Origin: Halothiobacillus sp. 15-55-196
GTDB lineage: Bacteria > Pseudomonadota > Gammaproteobacteria > Halothiobacillales > Halothiobacillaceae
Assembly (NCBI GenBank): GCA_002282715.1
Contig: NCKC01000016.1
Coordinates: 1 to 38,993, forward strand
Length of the DNA stretch: 38,993 nt
Direction of reading: 5' to 3'
Part shown: in pieces, positions 1 to 10,102 of the stretch
Numbering within the stretch: position 1 is the first letter of the stretch
How the letters are laid out: each line of letters begins with the position of its first letter
The notes under the pieces: model-generated
What the model was told of the DNA's origin: nothing
What the model saw: the letters and a program-made list of their open reading frames with translations, nothing else
The model's database searches: none
Position numbers and translations under genes: made by a program

Positions 1-1
1 T

Positions 2-913
2 CCGTCCGATCACCTAACGCCGACCAAGCGCTTCAGTCCGACATTACTGATCGCTGCCGGCATCAGTGTGGCCATTATTGCTTTCGGCGGTTTCGCTCTG
101 CTCACACGCTCGACCGATCAGCCGAACACAACCCAGACGCTAGCGCTGAAAACAGATTCTGGCACGACCAGCACCCCACCGACACCGGATAGCAGCGCAC
201 CGGCGCAAGCAGACAACCCATTGCCCAATGACGGCTCGATCAGCGCCTCAGACACTCAGGGCAGCCAAGCACCCGCGGAGATGGCAACACCACCGGCCAC
301 CATTGCGCCTGCTCCATCACAGAATAACGCGCCCGAGCCAGCGATGACGCAGACGCCCCGTGTCAATCCGTCGCCTGAAACAACGGCACCAGAAACAGCC
401 AAGCCTGCCGAGAAAACAGCCACCTCCACGGCGGGTGAAACACCGCACCTTATTCCACCCAAGCCGGAGAAGCCGGTAGAACAGGCAACCGCAACAAAAC
501 CAACAGAAAAGATAGCGCCCAATCCGGTTAAAGCGCCGATCCCGGTGACAAAACACAGTAAACCCGAGTCCGAAGCCAAGCCGGTAGTTGTCAAAGGGGT
601 GGACAATGCCTGGTATCGTGCCCGGACACCCAAGCGCGCCGCACTTCAGATCGGGGCGTTCAACGATGAAAAAACGGCGCTGGATTTCATCAGTAAACAA
701 GCCGCGCATGCGCCGGTCAGCGAATGGCACGTGTTTTCCCAGAAAATGGGCAACAAAGTGCTTTACACGGTAACTGCCGGAGATTTCAGCAGCATTGATG
801 CGGCACGCCAGACCGTATCACGACTGCCGGCTGCGTTGCAGAAGCTCAAACCCTATCCGCGCTCGTTCGCATCGATCCGCGAGGCCATCAGCACGGTGTC
901 ATCCGGCAAATAG
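2..913 (+). CDS. DamX-like SPOR-domain protein, 5' end outside the window
   Basis: The frame is open from the first bases, so the gene begins upstream; the GTG at 68 lies inside the membrane segment and is unlikely to be the start. Visible parts in order: a membrane helix encoded at about 40-105 (LLIAAGISVAIIAFGGFALL), a roughly 160-residue linker rich in Pro, Thr, Ala and Glu, and a C-terminal SPOR domain (about 640-890) with the family pattern LQIGAF...YTVTAGDF...A...LP. The ending LKPYPRSFASIR is typical of DamX proteins. SPOR domains bind denuded glycan strands at the division site. DamX relatives often carry an N-terminal AAA ATPase domain, which would lie outside. In Pseudomonas such a gene sits between aroB and gltB, and gltB is nearby here. 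Family call is solid; the ATPase part is inference. Confidence 0.75.
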   Translation, partial: PSDHLTPTKRFSPTLLIAAGISVAIIAFGGFALLTRSTDQPNTTQTLALKTDSGTTSTPPTPDSSAPAQADNPLPNDGSISASDTQGSQAPAEMATPPATIAPAPSQNNAPEPAMTQTPRVNPSPETTAPETAKPAEKTATSTAGETPHLIPPKPEKPVEQATATKPTEKIAPNPVKAPIPVTKHSKPESEAKPVVVKGVDNAWYRARTPKRAALQIGAFNDEKTALDFISKQAAHAPVSEWHVFSQKMGNKVLYTVTAGDFSSIDAARQTVSRLPAALQKLKPYPRSFASIREAISTVSSGK

Positions 914-915
914 CA

Positions 916-950
916 CCCTTGCGGATGCAGGAAGCCGTCAAGGGGGTTTT
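916..950 (+). terminator. Probable rho-independent terminator of the SPOR gene
   Basis: CCCTTGCGG (916-924) pairs with CCGTCAAGGG (935-944) apart from one bulged T, and TTTT follows at 947-950. It lies immediately after the stop codon, in the 51-base gap between two convergent genes. Confidence 0.55.
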
Positions 951-964
951 GCTAAGGCCTTTTA

Positions 965-1666
965 CTACCCGTTCGAGTCAAAGCCGCAGACGAACAGAAC
1001 GGATACGGGCTGACCCGTGACCGGATGCACCGGTTCGCTCAGGGACGTGATCGTTGCGCCGTGTTGGATCATAAGGCGCATCCAGCCGGACAGCGTTCTG
1101 AAATACCAGGGTGGCGGGTCGGCAAAGTCCGCGATCACCTCAGGCGCGAGGCCGGCCCAGGAACCGGTGCGCCAGCCGTCCTGATAGGGCGCATCGCCAC
1201 AGACCATGACCGGATGCACGGTCTGAATGATCAACACACCGCGCGGTTGAAGCAGTGATGGCATGGCGGCCATAAGCGCATCCACCGATTGTTCGCCCAG
1301 CAAGGAGAAGTTGCACACGACCGCATCGAAACGGCCAGGCAACGCGCCTTGGGCGAGGTCGGCATAGGTCAGGCAGTGCGCCTCGGCTAAACCGGCCCCA
1401 CGCGCGGCCTCGACCAACCGGGGCACGGCATCCACGCCGACAGCATTAATACCCGTCCGCTTGAGCGCACGCAGAAGCCAGCCTTCGCCACAACCGATGT
1501 CCAACACCGATCTGGGTTTGTGCGCGAGGATGCGGTCAATGATCGCCTGATCGGTAATCCGTCGGCTCTCGATGCGACGTGCCTGCAACACGGCAATCCA
1601 CGGATCGGCATTGCGTTGCCAAGAACCGATAATCCGCGCTTCATTTTCCTGACCGGGCAGACTCAT
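965..1666 (-). CDS. Class I SAM-dependent methyltransferase
   Basis: 233 residues. The motif I glycine loop VLDIGCGEG lies at about 54-62 and is followed by an acidic residue in GVDAV, the usual Rossmann-fold SAM site. DAVVCNFSLLG further on matches motif IV/post-II, and LLQPRGVLIIQTVHP matches the strand after it. The substrate cannot be told from sequence; the overall layout resembles the Methyltransf_11/23 small-molecule or quinone-type enzymes. Its ATG overlaps the stop of the upstream sensor gene in an ATGA, so the two are probably translated together. That suggests, but does not show, a shared pathway. It converges on the SPOR gene. Product class is firm, role unknown. Confidence 0.8.
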   Translation of the reverse strand: MSLPGQENEARIIGSWQRNADPWIAVLQARRIESRRITDQAIIDRILAHKPRSVLDIGCGEGWLLRALKRTGINAVGVDAVPRLVEAARGAGLAEAHCLTYADLAQGALPGRFDAVVCNFSLLGEQSVDALMAAMPSLLQPRGVLIIQTVHPVMVCGDAPYQDGWRTGSWAGLAPEVIADFADPPPWYFRTLSGWMRLMIQHGATITSLSEPVHPVTGQPVSVLFVCGFDSNG

Positions 1667-4600
1667 GAGTCGCGAGTGACCGCGTTCAGGTATCGTGATA
1701 TGTCGACCGTATCGATTTGCTCGGGTTTCAGGTACTGCTGGGCATACTCCCGATAGGTGCCACTGATCAAAAACAGATCGAACACATCGCGATCAATGTG
1801 CTGTTCTTGCACCATCCGGTGCATGAGATCGAGCGCTTCGCTGAGTGTTTTCGCGTTCTTGTAGGGACGATCGGATGCGGTGAGCGCCTCGAAGACATCG
1901 GCCAGCACCATGATTCGCTCGGGCATTGACAAATCTTTTGCGGTCAACTGCCGCGGGTAACCCCGGCCATCGAGGGTTTCATGATGGGTCGAGGCGTATC
2001 TGGGCACCCGCTTGAGATTATCCGGAAGCGGTAACCTGTCAAGCATCCGGATGGTGCTGATGACGTGTTCATTGATTTTGTAGCGATCCTCTGTGGTCAG
2101 TGTGCCGCGCAGAATTTTCAGGTTATACAGTTCACCGCGGTTATAGAGCAGTTCCGGCTTGGCCATGTGTATCCCGAAGCGTTCGGGGCAAGGTAAGTTT
2201 GCAGTTCGGGGAATGCGATGCCACGGCTTGTCTTGCAGTAAATATTCGGTTTGAGGCAGGCTTGCGTCGTGGTCACAGGTTTGAAGATGCCGTTGTTCCG
2301 CGGGAGATAATCCCAGACGATCATCAAAATGCCGTACCCAAGTGATTTGGGCCAGCGTCTCCAATGTCTGAATCTGGGCTTCGCTCATGGTCTCGCCGCC
2401 CTGGTTGCAGCCGGCAATGAAGGCGAACTGCGTCTGCAACTGCGCCTGTTGCTGCACCCATGCATCCTTGTGTGCGGGTTCAGCCAGCGGGTCGCGCAGG
2501 CAGTTCTCAAGGTAAGTGATTTGCGCATCGCGCCAGAGGACCTCGAAGCGGGTCCGGATTTCATGAATACGGTTGTAGATCGTTTCGAGTTTGCTGCCCT
2601 TGTCCACCACGAATTCCGGCGTGGTGATCTTGCCGCAATCGTGTAACCAGGCACTGATTCTGAACTCACGCCACTCGGAATCATTTTTGAAGTGGAAGTC
2701 ATCAAAGGGCGGCTGCTCGGATTCATGGGCGCGCTCTGCCAGCATCATGGCGATCACCGGAACCCGTGCGCAGTGCCCCCCGGTATAAGGCGATTTTTCA
2801 TCAATGGCCTGAGCGATCAGTAGAATAAACGCATCGATCAGTGCTTCCTGTTCTTCGGCATGCCGCTGGATGGCCTGGGCCATTTCACGCTGCGAGACCG
2901 CCAGATCGTCAATCTCTCCAATATGACTGGATACCGGTTTGAGTTCTGCGTATTTCTTGTCTCGAATCTTCTCTTCTTCGATCGCCAGCAACTTGACCGG
3001 TGTCACGATCAGGGTAGCCAGCCAGTAAGCTAGCGGCAGTACAAGCACCCAGATGAGGAGCGTCAGCCACATGACCTGGCGAACCTCTCGATAGGCGGGA
3101 GCCAACACGCGTGACACCGGTGTCAGGATGCCAAAATACGCATCGGAACCCCCCGCCTTACCCAGCGCAGTCACGTACACAAACATTTTTTGCCCACCGA
3201 GCATCAGGGGAATCAAGCGGTTTTGCTGCCCGGAATCGGCGGCCATGTCGACCAATGCGGCGAACGGCACCGTCGCACTGGGCTGCTTGCTGGCCCCATC
3301 GGTCAACAACCATCGATTCTTGAGCTGAGTTTTCTGGGCCGGTGTCAGCTGACCCAGCGCTTGGTTGATCAGGGACACCACCGCTTTATGTTTTTTTTGC
3401 GCGACAAAGCAGAGCCCGGTGGGCGCGGAGATCGCACCAAAGGACAGTGGCGCAGTGACGGTCACGTCATTGTAGAAAAACTCTCTTTTGGTATAACGCA
3501 GCTCGGCGGCATTATCGATGCCCGCAACAACCTGACCGGCGCGAACGGCGGCAAACATGCCGGACACGCCGTCTACAGTGACCACCTGAATCTTGGGAAA
3601 ATGGCGCTGCAAAAAGCCGATGATCGACCAGCCCGCCGGTATGGCCACGCGTTGACCATAGAGCTGCTCGATCCGGTCGACACGTGGCGCGCCGGCACGT
3701 GTCAGGACACCGATCGGAGCATGCACATAAGGCGCTGTCTGAATGCCCCGCATGGCATTATTGCCATCACACATCACCGAACCGAGCATGTCCACCCGGC
3801 CTTGACGAAACAGATCCACGAACTGGGGCCAGCTCGGACCGTTCACGTAATTGAACCTCAGTCCCGTCATCTGGCCGATCAGGGAAATCATATCGACTGT
3901 GTAACCCTGCGGATTACCGGCAATCGAAAAATCAAACGGCGGCCAGTCCATCAGGCTCGACACGGTCAAGACCGGCGCCTTCGCCACCGTTTTTTGTTCA
4001 GAAGGCGTCAAATCGAGTTTTTGGACAGCCGGGGGGAGGACAGAGGTGGTCGGATGATTACTGCCCGCAATCAGCTGGCCATTTTTCTGGTAGAGAAAAA
4101 TCCGGCTTTCGGGGTCGGGCGCTCGTGCTCGCAAGTGGTCGGATAACGAGGCCAGCGTGATGTCGATGGCCAGAACGGCTTGGGTGCCCGAAATGCGCAT
4201 GGCGTAGGTCTGGCCGGGCAGTTGCAGGTGCTGAAACAAATAAGGCGGTGTCTTGAACACCACGCCGTCCTTGGCATGCTGATACCAAGGACGGCTCGTC
4301 GGATCATAATTGGTCGGTGCGTCGCGTCGGGTTCGCAGCGTGAAATTCTGATCGTAATAGGCCAGCGTCCGCCGACGTTCCCCATCGACGCGCCGTACGG
4401 TGAGCACCACCCAGCGATCCTGCGGCAAGGCCATCAGCTGTTGCCGAACACCAACGCCACTGTCGAGGTTGATCAACTCGTAGTAATCGCCATTGGGGAA
4501 GCCCACATAACTCGCGTAGTAAAGCGGGTTTTCTTGAAGGATCGTGGTCATCAACGCGCGCATTGCCTGCGGGTGATCCAGATCGTCCGCATGCCCCAGC

Positions 4601-4848
4601 CTCGGGGCAGCCAATTTCAGAATCTGGCTGGTGGAATGATCGATCGAGCTGAGATAAGCGCGGGTTTGTTCTGCTGCTTGCTGGTAGAGGATTAGAGTCG
4701 AATCGGTCGCCAGACGCGTGCTGAAATAATATTGCAGCGCAATGCCGATCAGGGCCATGGTCATGGTCAAAAACAAGAAAATGGTGATGACCGTCACTCG
4801 GAAAGAAAGACGCCAGGATCTGGCTTTCTTCGGCACCGCTGATTCCAT
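1663..4848 (-). CDS. Membrane sensor with Cache, SBP_bac_3 and HD-GYP domains (putative c-di-GMP phosphodiesterase)
   Basis: 1061 residues. Order: membrane helix about 17-41; extracytoplasmic Cache-type region from 45, with the typical DPTSRPWYQHA stretch at 182-192; a complete type 3 solute-binding domain about 290-515 (WPPFDF, GYTVDMISLIG, GRVDMLGSVM); a short extracytoplasmic piece 540-590 that reads like the missing end of a Cache domain; membrane helix 592-616 running into a HAMP-like linker; HD-GYP from about 670. The HD pair is H736-D737 (HDCGK) and the signature HHETLDGRGYP is at 955-965, so the metal and GYP residues are present. About 150 extra residues lie between HD and GYP. HD-GYP enzymes hydrolyse cyclic di-GMP, so a periplasmic ligand probably controls its turnover here. 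GGGAGAT-like Shine-Dalgarno precedes the ATG. The methyltransferase gene overlaps its end. Confidence 0.85.
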   Translation of the reverse strand: MESAVPKKARSWRLSFRVTVITIFLFLTMTMALIGIALQYYFSTRLATDSTLILYQQAAEQTRAYLSSIDHSTSQILKLAAPRLGHADDLDHPQAMRALMTTILQENPLYYASYVGFPNGDYYELINLDSGVGVRQQLMALPQDRWVVLTVRRVDGERRRTLAYYDQNFTLRTRRDAPTNYDPTSRPWYQHAKDGVVFKTPPYLFQHLQLPGQTYAMRISGTQAVLAIDITLASLSDHLRARAPDPESRIFLYQKNGQLIAGSNHPTTSVLPPAVQKLDLTPSEQKTVAKAPVLTVSSLMDWPPFDFSIAGNPQGYTVDMISLIGQMTGLRFNYVNGPSWPQFVDLFRQGRVDMLGSVMCDGNNAMRGIQTAPYVHAPIGVLTRAGAPRVDRIEQLYGQRVAIPAGWSIIGFLQRHFPKIQVVTVDGVSGMFAAVRAGQVVAGIDNAAELRYTKREFFYNDVTVTAPLSFGAISAPTGLCFVAQKKHKAVVSLINQALGQLTPAQKTQLKNRWLLTDGASKQPSATVPFAALVDMAADSGQQNRLIPLMLGGQKMFVYVTALGKAGGSDAYFGILTPVSRVLAPAYREVRQVMWLTLLIWVLVLPLAYWLATLIVTPVKLLAIEEEKIRDKKYAELKPVSSHIGEIDDLAVSQREMAQAIQRHAEEQEALIDAFILLIAQAIDEKSPYTGGHCARVPVIAMMLAERAHESEQPPFDDFHFKNDSEWREFRISAWLHDCGKITTPEFVVDKGSKLETIYNRIHEIRTRFEVLWRDAQITYLENCLRDPLAEPAHKDAWVQQQAQLQTQFAFIAGCNQGGETMSEAQIQTLETLAQITWVRHFDDRLGLSPAEQRHLQTCDHDASLPQTEYLLQDKPWHRIPRTANLPCPERFGIHMAKPELLYNRGELYNLKILRGTLTTEDRYKINEHVISTIRMLDRLPLPDNLKRVPRYASTHHETLDGRGYPRQLTAKDLSMPERIMVLADVFEALTASDRPYKNAKTLSEALDLMHRMVQEQHIDRDVFDLFLISGTYREYAQQYLKPEQIDTVDISRYLNAVTRDS

Positions 4849-5076
4849 GATCTATCTCCCGGCAAAATGCCCCAGTGAACATCCCTTGTCCGCCGCGGTT
4901 CAGGAACGCTAGCACTTTGTGCAAAGCCCCAAACCATTCGATATAAACGCCTGCGACCAAACCCGCACCACGAATGCATCCTGCGCGCCCTAAAACAGGC
5001 ATCCTATGGGCTATCATGGACCCGAGGTGGTCTAATTTGCAAACACCCTGCGATGCGGCTAGAATTTGGCCCCATT

Positions 5077-5107
5077 TTGTCTTGAAACACGCAGCGAATG
5101 CTATATT
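5077..5107 (+). promoter_or_regulatory. Candidate extended -10 promoter upstream of gltB
   Basis: TGCTATATT at 5099-5107 is an extended -10 element. The -35 is poor: TTGTCT at 5077-5082 gives a 19-base spacer. If used, transcripts would start near 5113 and cross the repeat pair before reaching gltB, giving a leader of about 470 bases. Weak evidence, from motif reading only. Confidence 0.3.
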
Positions 5108-5170
5108 CAAAGCTCGTTAAATGATTCTGGATTAATTAGGGCATTCAGGTGGGTATTTTACAAGCTGCAT

Positions 5171-5292
5171 GCTTGGGACAAGCAGGTCGTTCATCTCGAT
5201 TGATGGACCTTACTGCTCGCTCCCTGAAAAGAATGTACCCGAGGGAATAAGCTTGGGGCGGCCAGGTCGAGATGATTGATTGATCGCCTTAC
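5171..5292 (+). repeat. Imperfect direct repeat pair upstream of gltB
   Basis: Copy 1 (5171-5213) and copy 2 (5251-5292) share the ordered blocks GCTTGGG, CAGGTCG, GATTGAT and CCTTAC with similar spacing; the sequence between the blocks differs. In addition TCATCTCGA in copy 1 (5191-5199) is the exact reverse complement of TCGAGATGA in copy 2 (5267-5275), so the copies could pair in RNA. Copy 1 can alternatively fold on itself through AGGTC (5184-5188) and GACCT (5206-5210). Not a family I recognise. Confidence 0.5.
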
Positions 5293-5335
5293 AATTCCAG
5301 TGCCGCCCGAATCTCTAGCCAGAAGCTGGTGCGAT

Positions 5336-5353
5336 GCGACTCAGTCGTTTTTT
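5336..5353 (+). terminator. Weak hairpin with T tract in the gltB upstream region
   Basis: GCGAC (5336-5340), loop TCA, GTCGT (5344-5348), running into a T stretch to 5353. The stem is only four to five pairs, so it may be chance. If real it would end a short transcript covering the repeat pair. Confidence 0.25.
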
Positions 5354-5586
5354 CAAGGTGACGCCCGCAGCGAAATGCGTTCCGAATAGAAAAACCTTCT
5401 GGCCAGCCGCTGAGACACGGCGCAGCAAGTGGTTCGCGCTCTTTGTGCCGCAGGTTCAGGGCAAGTGGCTGCCGGAAGAACATTATGGATAGAAAAGCGA
5501 ACACATCGTTTTGCTTTTTGTGCTCTGAATGGACCGGGATGGCGTCATTCAGAGGTTACGTACGAATAAGAAGAGGTTTTAACCCG

Positions 5587-8500
5587 ATGAATCGCGCCCC
5601 AACCGCCGGTCTGTATCACCCGAGTTTCGAAAAGGATAACTGCGGTTTTGGCCTGATCGCCCATATGGACGACCAGCCCAGCCACGCACTGGTTTCCACT
5701 GCCATCGAAGCACTGGCGCGCATGACCCACCGTGGCGGTATTTCTGCCGACGGCAAATCGGGCGATGGTTGCGGCATTCTGCTGAAAAAACCCGATGCCT
5801 TTTTCCGTGCAGAAGCAGGCAAGCTGGGCTTTACGCTGGCCGAGCAGTATGCCGTCGGCGTGGTCTTCGCCGGCCGTGATGCGGCATCTGCCCAAGCCGT
5901 CAAAACCACTTTGGGCGAAACACTCGCGGCACAGGGCCTGACGGTCGCCGGCTGGCGCGATGTACCTGTCGATCCCTCCGTGCTCGGTTCCATCTCTGAA
6001 TCCAAGCGCCCAGATGTACTGCATGTATTCGTCAACGCGCCAGCGAATCTGACCGCGCGCGAATTCGACACGCGCCTGTACATCGCCCGTCGCGTAGCCG
6101 AAAAGCGTCTGGCCGACGATCCGGTGTTCTACGTGCCGTCGATGTCGGCTCAGGTGATTTCATACAAAGGGCTGATGATGCCCGACGATCTCGCCGGTTT
6201 TTATCTCGATTTGCAAGACGAGTCGCTCGCGTCCTCGCAGTGCGTGTTTCACCAACGTTTCTCCACCAACACTTTCCCGGAATGGCGTTTGGCGCAACCG
6301 TTCCGCTATCTGGCGCACAACGGCGAAATCAACACGATTCGTGGCAACCGTAACTGGGCGCTGGCGCGCTCCAGCAAGTTTGAAACGCCGCTGATCCCGG
6401 ACATGAGCCTCGTCACTCCGCTGGTGAATACGACAGGTTCCGACTCCTCCTCCATGGACAACATGCTCGAAGCGCTGCTGGCCGGTGGCGTCGACATGCT
6501 GCGCGCCATGCGCATGATCGTGCCGCCTGCCTGGCAGAACGTGGAGCACATGGATGCCGATCTGCGTGCGTTCTACGAATACAATTCCATGCATCTGGAA
6601 CCCTGGGATGGTCCGGCCGGTATCGTGATGACCGACGGCCAGACCGTGGCCTGCGCCATGGATCGCAACGGCCTGCGCCCGGCCCGCTGGGTCATCACCA
6701 AGGACCGTCACATCACGCTCGCCTCCGAAATCGGTGTCTGGGATTACGATCCTTCCGATGTCGTGGAAAAGGGGCGCGTTCGCCCCGGTCAGATCGTCGC
6801 CGTCGATACGGCCAAAGGCGAGTTGCTGGCACCCGAGGCCATTGATGATCTCATGAAAGGTCGCCAGCCCTACCGTGCCTGGCTCAAGGCCCATGCTGTG
6901 CGACTTGCCAGCGCGCTCAACGAGGGACCACTCACCAGCCAGCCCTTCGATGTCGATACATTGAACCAATACGAAAAAGAGTTCCTGCTCAGCTTCGAGG
7001 AACGCGATCAGGTCATCCGCGTCATGGCGGAAGATGGGCAGGAGGCGATTGGCTCGATGGGCGACGATGCGCCGATGGCCGTCCTCTCCCAGACCCAGCG
7101 CTCGCTGTACGATTATTTCCGCCAGCAATTCGCACAGGTGACCAACCCACCGATCGATCCGCTGCGCGAAGCCATCGTCATGTCGCTTGAAACCTTGATC
7201 GGGCGCGAGCGTAACATCTTCGCCGAGACGCCCGAGCATGCGCATCGCCTGCAACTGGAAACGCCGATCCTCAGTGAAACCAAGTTCCAGGCACTGATGA
7301 CGCAAACCGATCCCGACTTTGCGCCATGCCGCATCGACCTGAACTACCCGGTCAACGAAGGCCTGCAATTGGCCATCGAGCGGGTCTGCGACGAAGCGGT
7401 CGCCCAGGTTCGCGCAGGCAAGGTCATCATCGTATTGTCGGATCGTGGTATCAGCGCCGATCGCCTGCCGATGCACGCCTTGCTCGCCACCGGCGCCGTA
7501 CACCATCGCCTTATCCACGATGGCTTGCGCACCGATGCCAACCTCATCGTTGAAACCGCCACCGCGCGTGACCCGCACCACTGTGCCGTTCTGTTGGGTT
7601 ATGGTGCCACCGCCATCTATCCGTATCTCGCCTTCGAAGCCATCGAAAACATGCGGCAAACGAATCAGATTTCGGCTGAAACCAGCGAAAAGCTCGCCAG
7701 CAACTACATCAAAGCGCTAGGCAAGGGCCTGAAAAAAATCCTCTCCAAGATGGGGATTTCCACCGTGGCCAGCTATCGCGGCGCCCAACTGTTCGAAATC
7801 ATCGGTCTGGCGAGCGAAGTGGTCAACCTGTGCTTCAAGGACACCACCAGCCGGATCGAAGGCGCGCGATTTGTCGATCTCGAAGCCGACCAGAAAATCC
7901 TGCACCGTGAAGCCTCAATCAAGAGCAAGCGGCGACGTCAGGGTGGCCTGCTCAAATACATCGACGGCGGCGAGTACCATGCCTACAACCCGGATGTAGT
8001 GCAAACCCTGCAACAGGCAGTCAACACCGGGGATTTCTCGCTGTGGCAGCGGTATTCGGCCCATGTGAACCACCGCCCGATCGCCACCTTGCGCGACTTG
8101 TTCGATTTGGCACACGATACCCAGCCGATCCCGATCGATGAAGTTGAATCACTCGAATCCATCATCCGCCGCTTCGACTCGGCGGGCATGAGCCTCGGTG
8201 CACTTTCACCCGAAGCCCATGAAACGCTGGCAGAGGCCATGAACCGGCTGGGCGCCCGTTCCAACTCGGGCGAGGGTGGTGAAGATCCGGCCCGTTACGG
8301 TACGGCCAAGATGAGCAAGATCAAGCAGATCGCCTCCGGGCGGTTTGGCGTCACCCCGCATTACCTCGTCAATGCGGAAGTGCTGCAAATCAAGATTGCG
8401 CAAGGGGCCAAACCCGGCGAAGGCGGGCAGCTACCCGGCCATAAGGTTGATGCGTTTATCGGACGCCTGCGCTATGCCCGCCCCGGTGTTGCCCTGATCT

Positions 8501-10047
8501 CCCCACCACCGCACCACGACATCTACTCCATCGAAGATCTGGCGCAGTTGATTTTCGATTTGAAACAAGTCAATCCCACGGCATTGGTGTCCGTCAAACT
8601 CGTCTCCGAACCGGGTGTGGGCACCATCGCGGCCGGTGTCGCCAAGGCTTATGCTGATCTGATCACGATTTCCGGCTACGACGGCGGCACCGGTGCCAGC
8701 CCGCTCACTTCGGTGAAATACGCCGGTTCACCGTGGGAACTGGGGCTGGCCGAAGCGCACCAGACCCTGCGCGCGAACGACCTGCGCGACAAGGTTCGCC
8801 TGCAAACCGACGGGGGTCTCAAAACCGGCCTCGATGTCATCAAGGCTGCCATTCTGGGCGCGGAGAGTTTCGGTTTCGGCACCGGCCCGATGATTGCGCT
8901 GGGTTGCAAGTATCTGCGCATCTGCCACCTCAACAACTGTGCAACCGGTATCGCCACGCAGAACAAGGTGCTGCGCCTCGATCACTTCAAGGGTAATGTC
9001 GAAAAGGTGATGAATTATTTCCGCTTCATCGCCATGGAAGTGCGTGAGCTGCTCGCACAACTGGGCGTGCGCTCGATCGATGAACTCATCAGCCGTACCG
9101 ATCTTTTGAAGCAACGCAAGCCGCAAACCGAAAAGCAGGCCAATCTCAATCTGGATGCGCTGATTTCTGATGGCGGCCTGATCAGCGACGCCGCCACCTG
9201 CTGCATCGCGCCGCACAACGCCCCGCACGATCAGGGCGAACTTGCAGAAGAGATCGTGCGGCAGATTCTGCCCGCCATCGAAGCGAAAACGGGTGGTGAA
9301 TTCAATTTCAACATCAAGAATATCAACCGCTCCATGGGTGCCCGCATCTCCGGCGAAATTGCCAAACGCTACGGCAATCTCGGCATGGTGGATGCGCCGA
9401 TTCACCTCAAATTCACTGGCATTGCCGGCCAGAGTTTCGGGGTGTGGAATGCAGGCGGCCTGCACATGACGCTCGAAGGCGATGCCAACGATTATGTCGG
9501 CAAAGGCATGGCCGGAGGTGAACTTGTCATTTACCCGCCCAAAGGCAGTACCTTCGCCACCTTCGAAACGCCCATTATCGGCAATACCTGCCTGTATGGC
9601 GCCACGGGTGGTCAACTCTACGCCGCGGGCCAGGCGGGCGAGCGCTTCGCTGTTCGCAACTCCGGCGCCGTTGCCGTCATCGAAGGTTGCGGCGACCACG
9701 GTTGCGAATACATGACCGGCGGCATCGTGACCATTCTCGGCCGCACGGGCATGAATTTCGGCGCCGGCATGACCGGCGGTTTTGCCTATGTGCTGGATGA
9801 AGCCAACGATTTCGTTGACCGCTACAACCATGAGCTGATCGACATCAATCGTCTGCAAGCGGCAGAACTGGAAAGTCATCGCCAGCACCTGCGTAGCACG
9901 TTGGAAACCCATCTGGCCAAAACCGGCAGCGCACGGGCAGCGGAAATTCTGGAATACTTCGAACTATTCCTGCCCAAATTCTGGCTCATCAAGCCCAAGG
10001 CAACCGACATCCACGATTTGATGGCCACGCTGGTCAACGCAGCTTAA
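5587..10047 (+). CDS. gltB: Glutamate synthase (NADPH) large subunit
   Basis: 1486 residues, the usual length. Converts glutamine plus 2-oxoglutarate to two glutamates using electrons delivered by the small subunit GltD. Domains: N-terminal class II glutamine amidotransferase (about 19-430) whose nucleophile is Cys19 in [11 protein letters not shown] after an 18-residue propeptide; central domain (about 470-760); FMN-binding synthase barrel (about 840-1210) with [11 protein letters not shown] and [11 protein letters not shown]; three Cys of the 3Fe-4S cluster at 1107, 1113 and 1118 ([12 protein letters not shown]); C-terminal GXGXG helix domain. An in-frame ATG at 5443 would add 48 residues, but 5587 fits the propeptide rule and has AGAAGAGG upstream. 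No gltD follows: a terminator and rdgB come next, unlike the usual gltBD pair. Confidence 0.97.
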   Translation: MNRAPTAGLYHPSFEKDNCGFGLIAHMDDQPSHALVSTAIEALARMTHRGGISADGKSGDGCGILLKKPDAFFRAEAGKLGFTLAEQYAVGVVFAGRDAASAQAVKTTLGETLAAQGLTVAGWRDVPVDPSVLGSISESKRPDVLHVFVNAPANLTAREFDTRLYIARRVAEKRLADDPVFYVPSMSAQVISYKGLMMPDDLAGFYLDLQDESLASSQCVFHQRFSTNTFPEWRLAQPFRYLAHNGEINTIRGNRNWALARSSKFETPLIPDMSLVTPLVNTTGSDSSSMDNMLEALLAGGVDMLRAMRMIVPPAWQNVEHMDADLRAFYEYNSMHLEPWDGPAGIVMTDGQTVACAMDRNGLRPARWVITKDRHITLASEIGVWDYDPSDVVEKGRVRPGQIVAVDTAKGELLAPEAIDDLMKGRQPYRAWLKAHAVRLASALNEGPLTSQPFDVDTLNQYEKEFLLSFEERDQVIRVMAEDGQEAIGSMGDDAPMAVLSQTQRSLYDYFRQQFAQVTNPPIDPLREAIVMSLETLIGRERNIFAETPEHAHRLQLETPILSETKFQALMTQTDPDFAPCRIDLNYPVNEGLQLAIERVCDEAVAQVRAGKVIIVLSDRGISADRLPMHALLATGAVHHRLIHDGLRTDANLIVETATARDPHHCAVLLGYGATAIYPYLAFEAIENMRQTNQISAETSEKLASNYIKALGKGLKKILSKMGISTVASYRGAQLFEIIGLASEVVNLCFKDTTSRIEGARFVDLEADQKILHREASIKSKRRRQGGLLKYIDGGEYHAYNPDVVQTLQQAVNTGDFSLWQRYSAHVNHRPIATLRDLFDLAHDTQPIPIDEVESLESIIRRFDSAGMSLGALSPEAHETLAEAMNRLGARSNSGEGGEDPARYGTAKMSKIKQIASGRFGVTPHYLVNAEVLQIKIAQGAKPGEGGQLPGHKVDAFIGRLRYARPGVALISPPPHHDIYSIEDLAQLIFDLKQVNPTALVSVKLVSEPGVGTIAAGVAKAYADLITISGYDGGTGASPLTSVKYAGSPWELGLAEAHQTLRANDLRDKVRLQTDGGLKTGLDVIKAAILGAESFGFGTGPMIALGCKYLRICHLNNCATGIATQNKVLRLDHFKGNVEKVMNYFRFIAMEVRELLAQLGVRSIDELISRTDLLKQRKPQTEKQANLNLDALISDGGLISDAATCCIAPHNAPHDQGELAEEIVRQILPAIEAKTGGEFNFNIKNINRSMGARISGEIAKRYGNLGMVDAPIHLKFTGIAGQSFGVWNAGGLHMTLEGDANDYVGKGMAGGELVIYPPKGSTFATFETPIIGNTCLYGATGGQLYAAGQAGERFAVRNSGAVAVIEGCGDHGCEYMTGGIVTILGRTGMNFGAGMTGGFAYVLDEANDFVDRYNHELIDINRLQAAELESHRQHLRSTLETHLAKTGSARAAEILEYFELFLPKFWLIKPKATDIHDLMATLVNAA

Positions 10048-10055
10048 GGCACATC

Positions 10056-10102
10056 CATCCAATTGAAGCCCAGCTCATTTCGGCCTTGATTGGATGCTTT
10101 TT
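10056..10102 (+). terminator. Rho-independent terminator of gltB
   Basis: CATCCAAT (10056-10063) and ATTGGATG (10089-10096) are perfect inverted repeats, with GCC/GGC pairing inside the loop, followed by CTTTTTG. It lies nine bases after the gltB stop and closes gltB as a single-gene unit. Confidence 0.75.

Larger units (their letters stand above)
4849..5586. other. Long intergenic region between the HD-GYP sensor gene and gltB
   Basis: 738 bases with no convincing gene; short frames on both strands have no recognisable content. It must hold the promoter of the sensor gene (minus) and that of gltB (plus). Visible elements are an extended -10 sequence near 5099-5107, two diverged copies of a roughly 43-base repeat (5171-5292), and a small hairpin with a T tract (5336-5353). 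Together these would fit a small RNA or a long structured gltB leader, though that is only inference. A Shine-Dalgarno-like AGAAGAGG sits just before the gltB start at 5587. Confidence 0.6.

Noticed and set aside
3190..4146. 318-codon plus-strand frame opposite the HD-GYP sensor, with similar ones opposite glmU (12080-12982) and purD (29526-30533)
   Set aside because: Each is antisense to a gene with clear domains, has no ribosome site or known motif, and is explained by codon bias on the other strand.
5289..5504. 71-codon minus-strand frame upstream of gltB
   Set aside because: No recognisable content and no support from a ribosome site; treated as chance.
5443..5586. 48-codon N-terminal extension of gltB
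   Set aside because: The mature enzyme begins at the catalytic Cys after a short propeptide; the ATG at 5587 gives that arrangement and has a Shine-Dalgarno, while the extension is unlike the family.
6160..7659. Long open frame of 499 codons on the strand opposite gltB, and another at 8728-9912
   Set aside because: Both lie fully antisense to a well-conserved gltB; the translations have the His/Gly/Asp-rich look of reverse-strand shadow in GC-rich coding DNA and no family motif.
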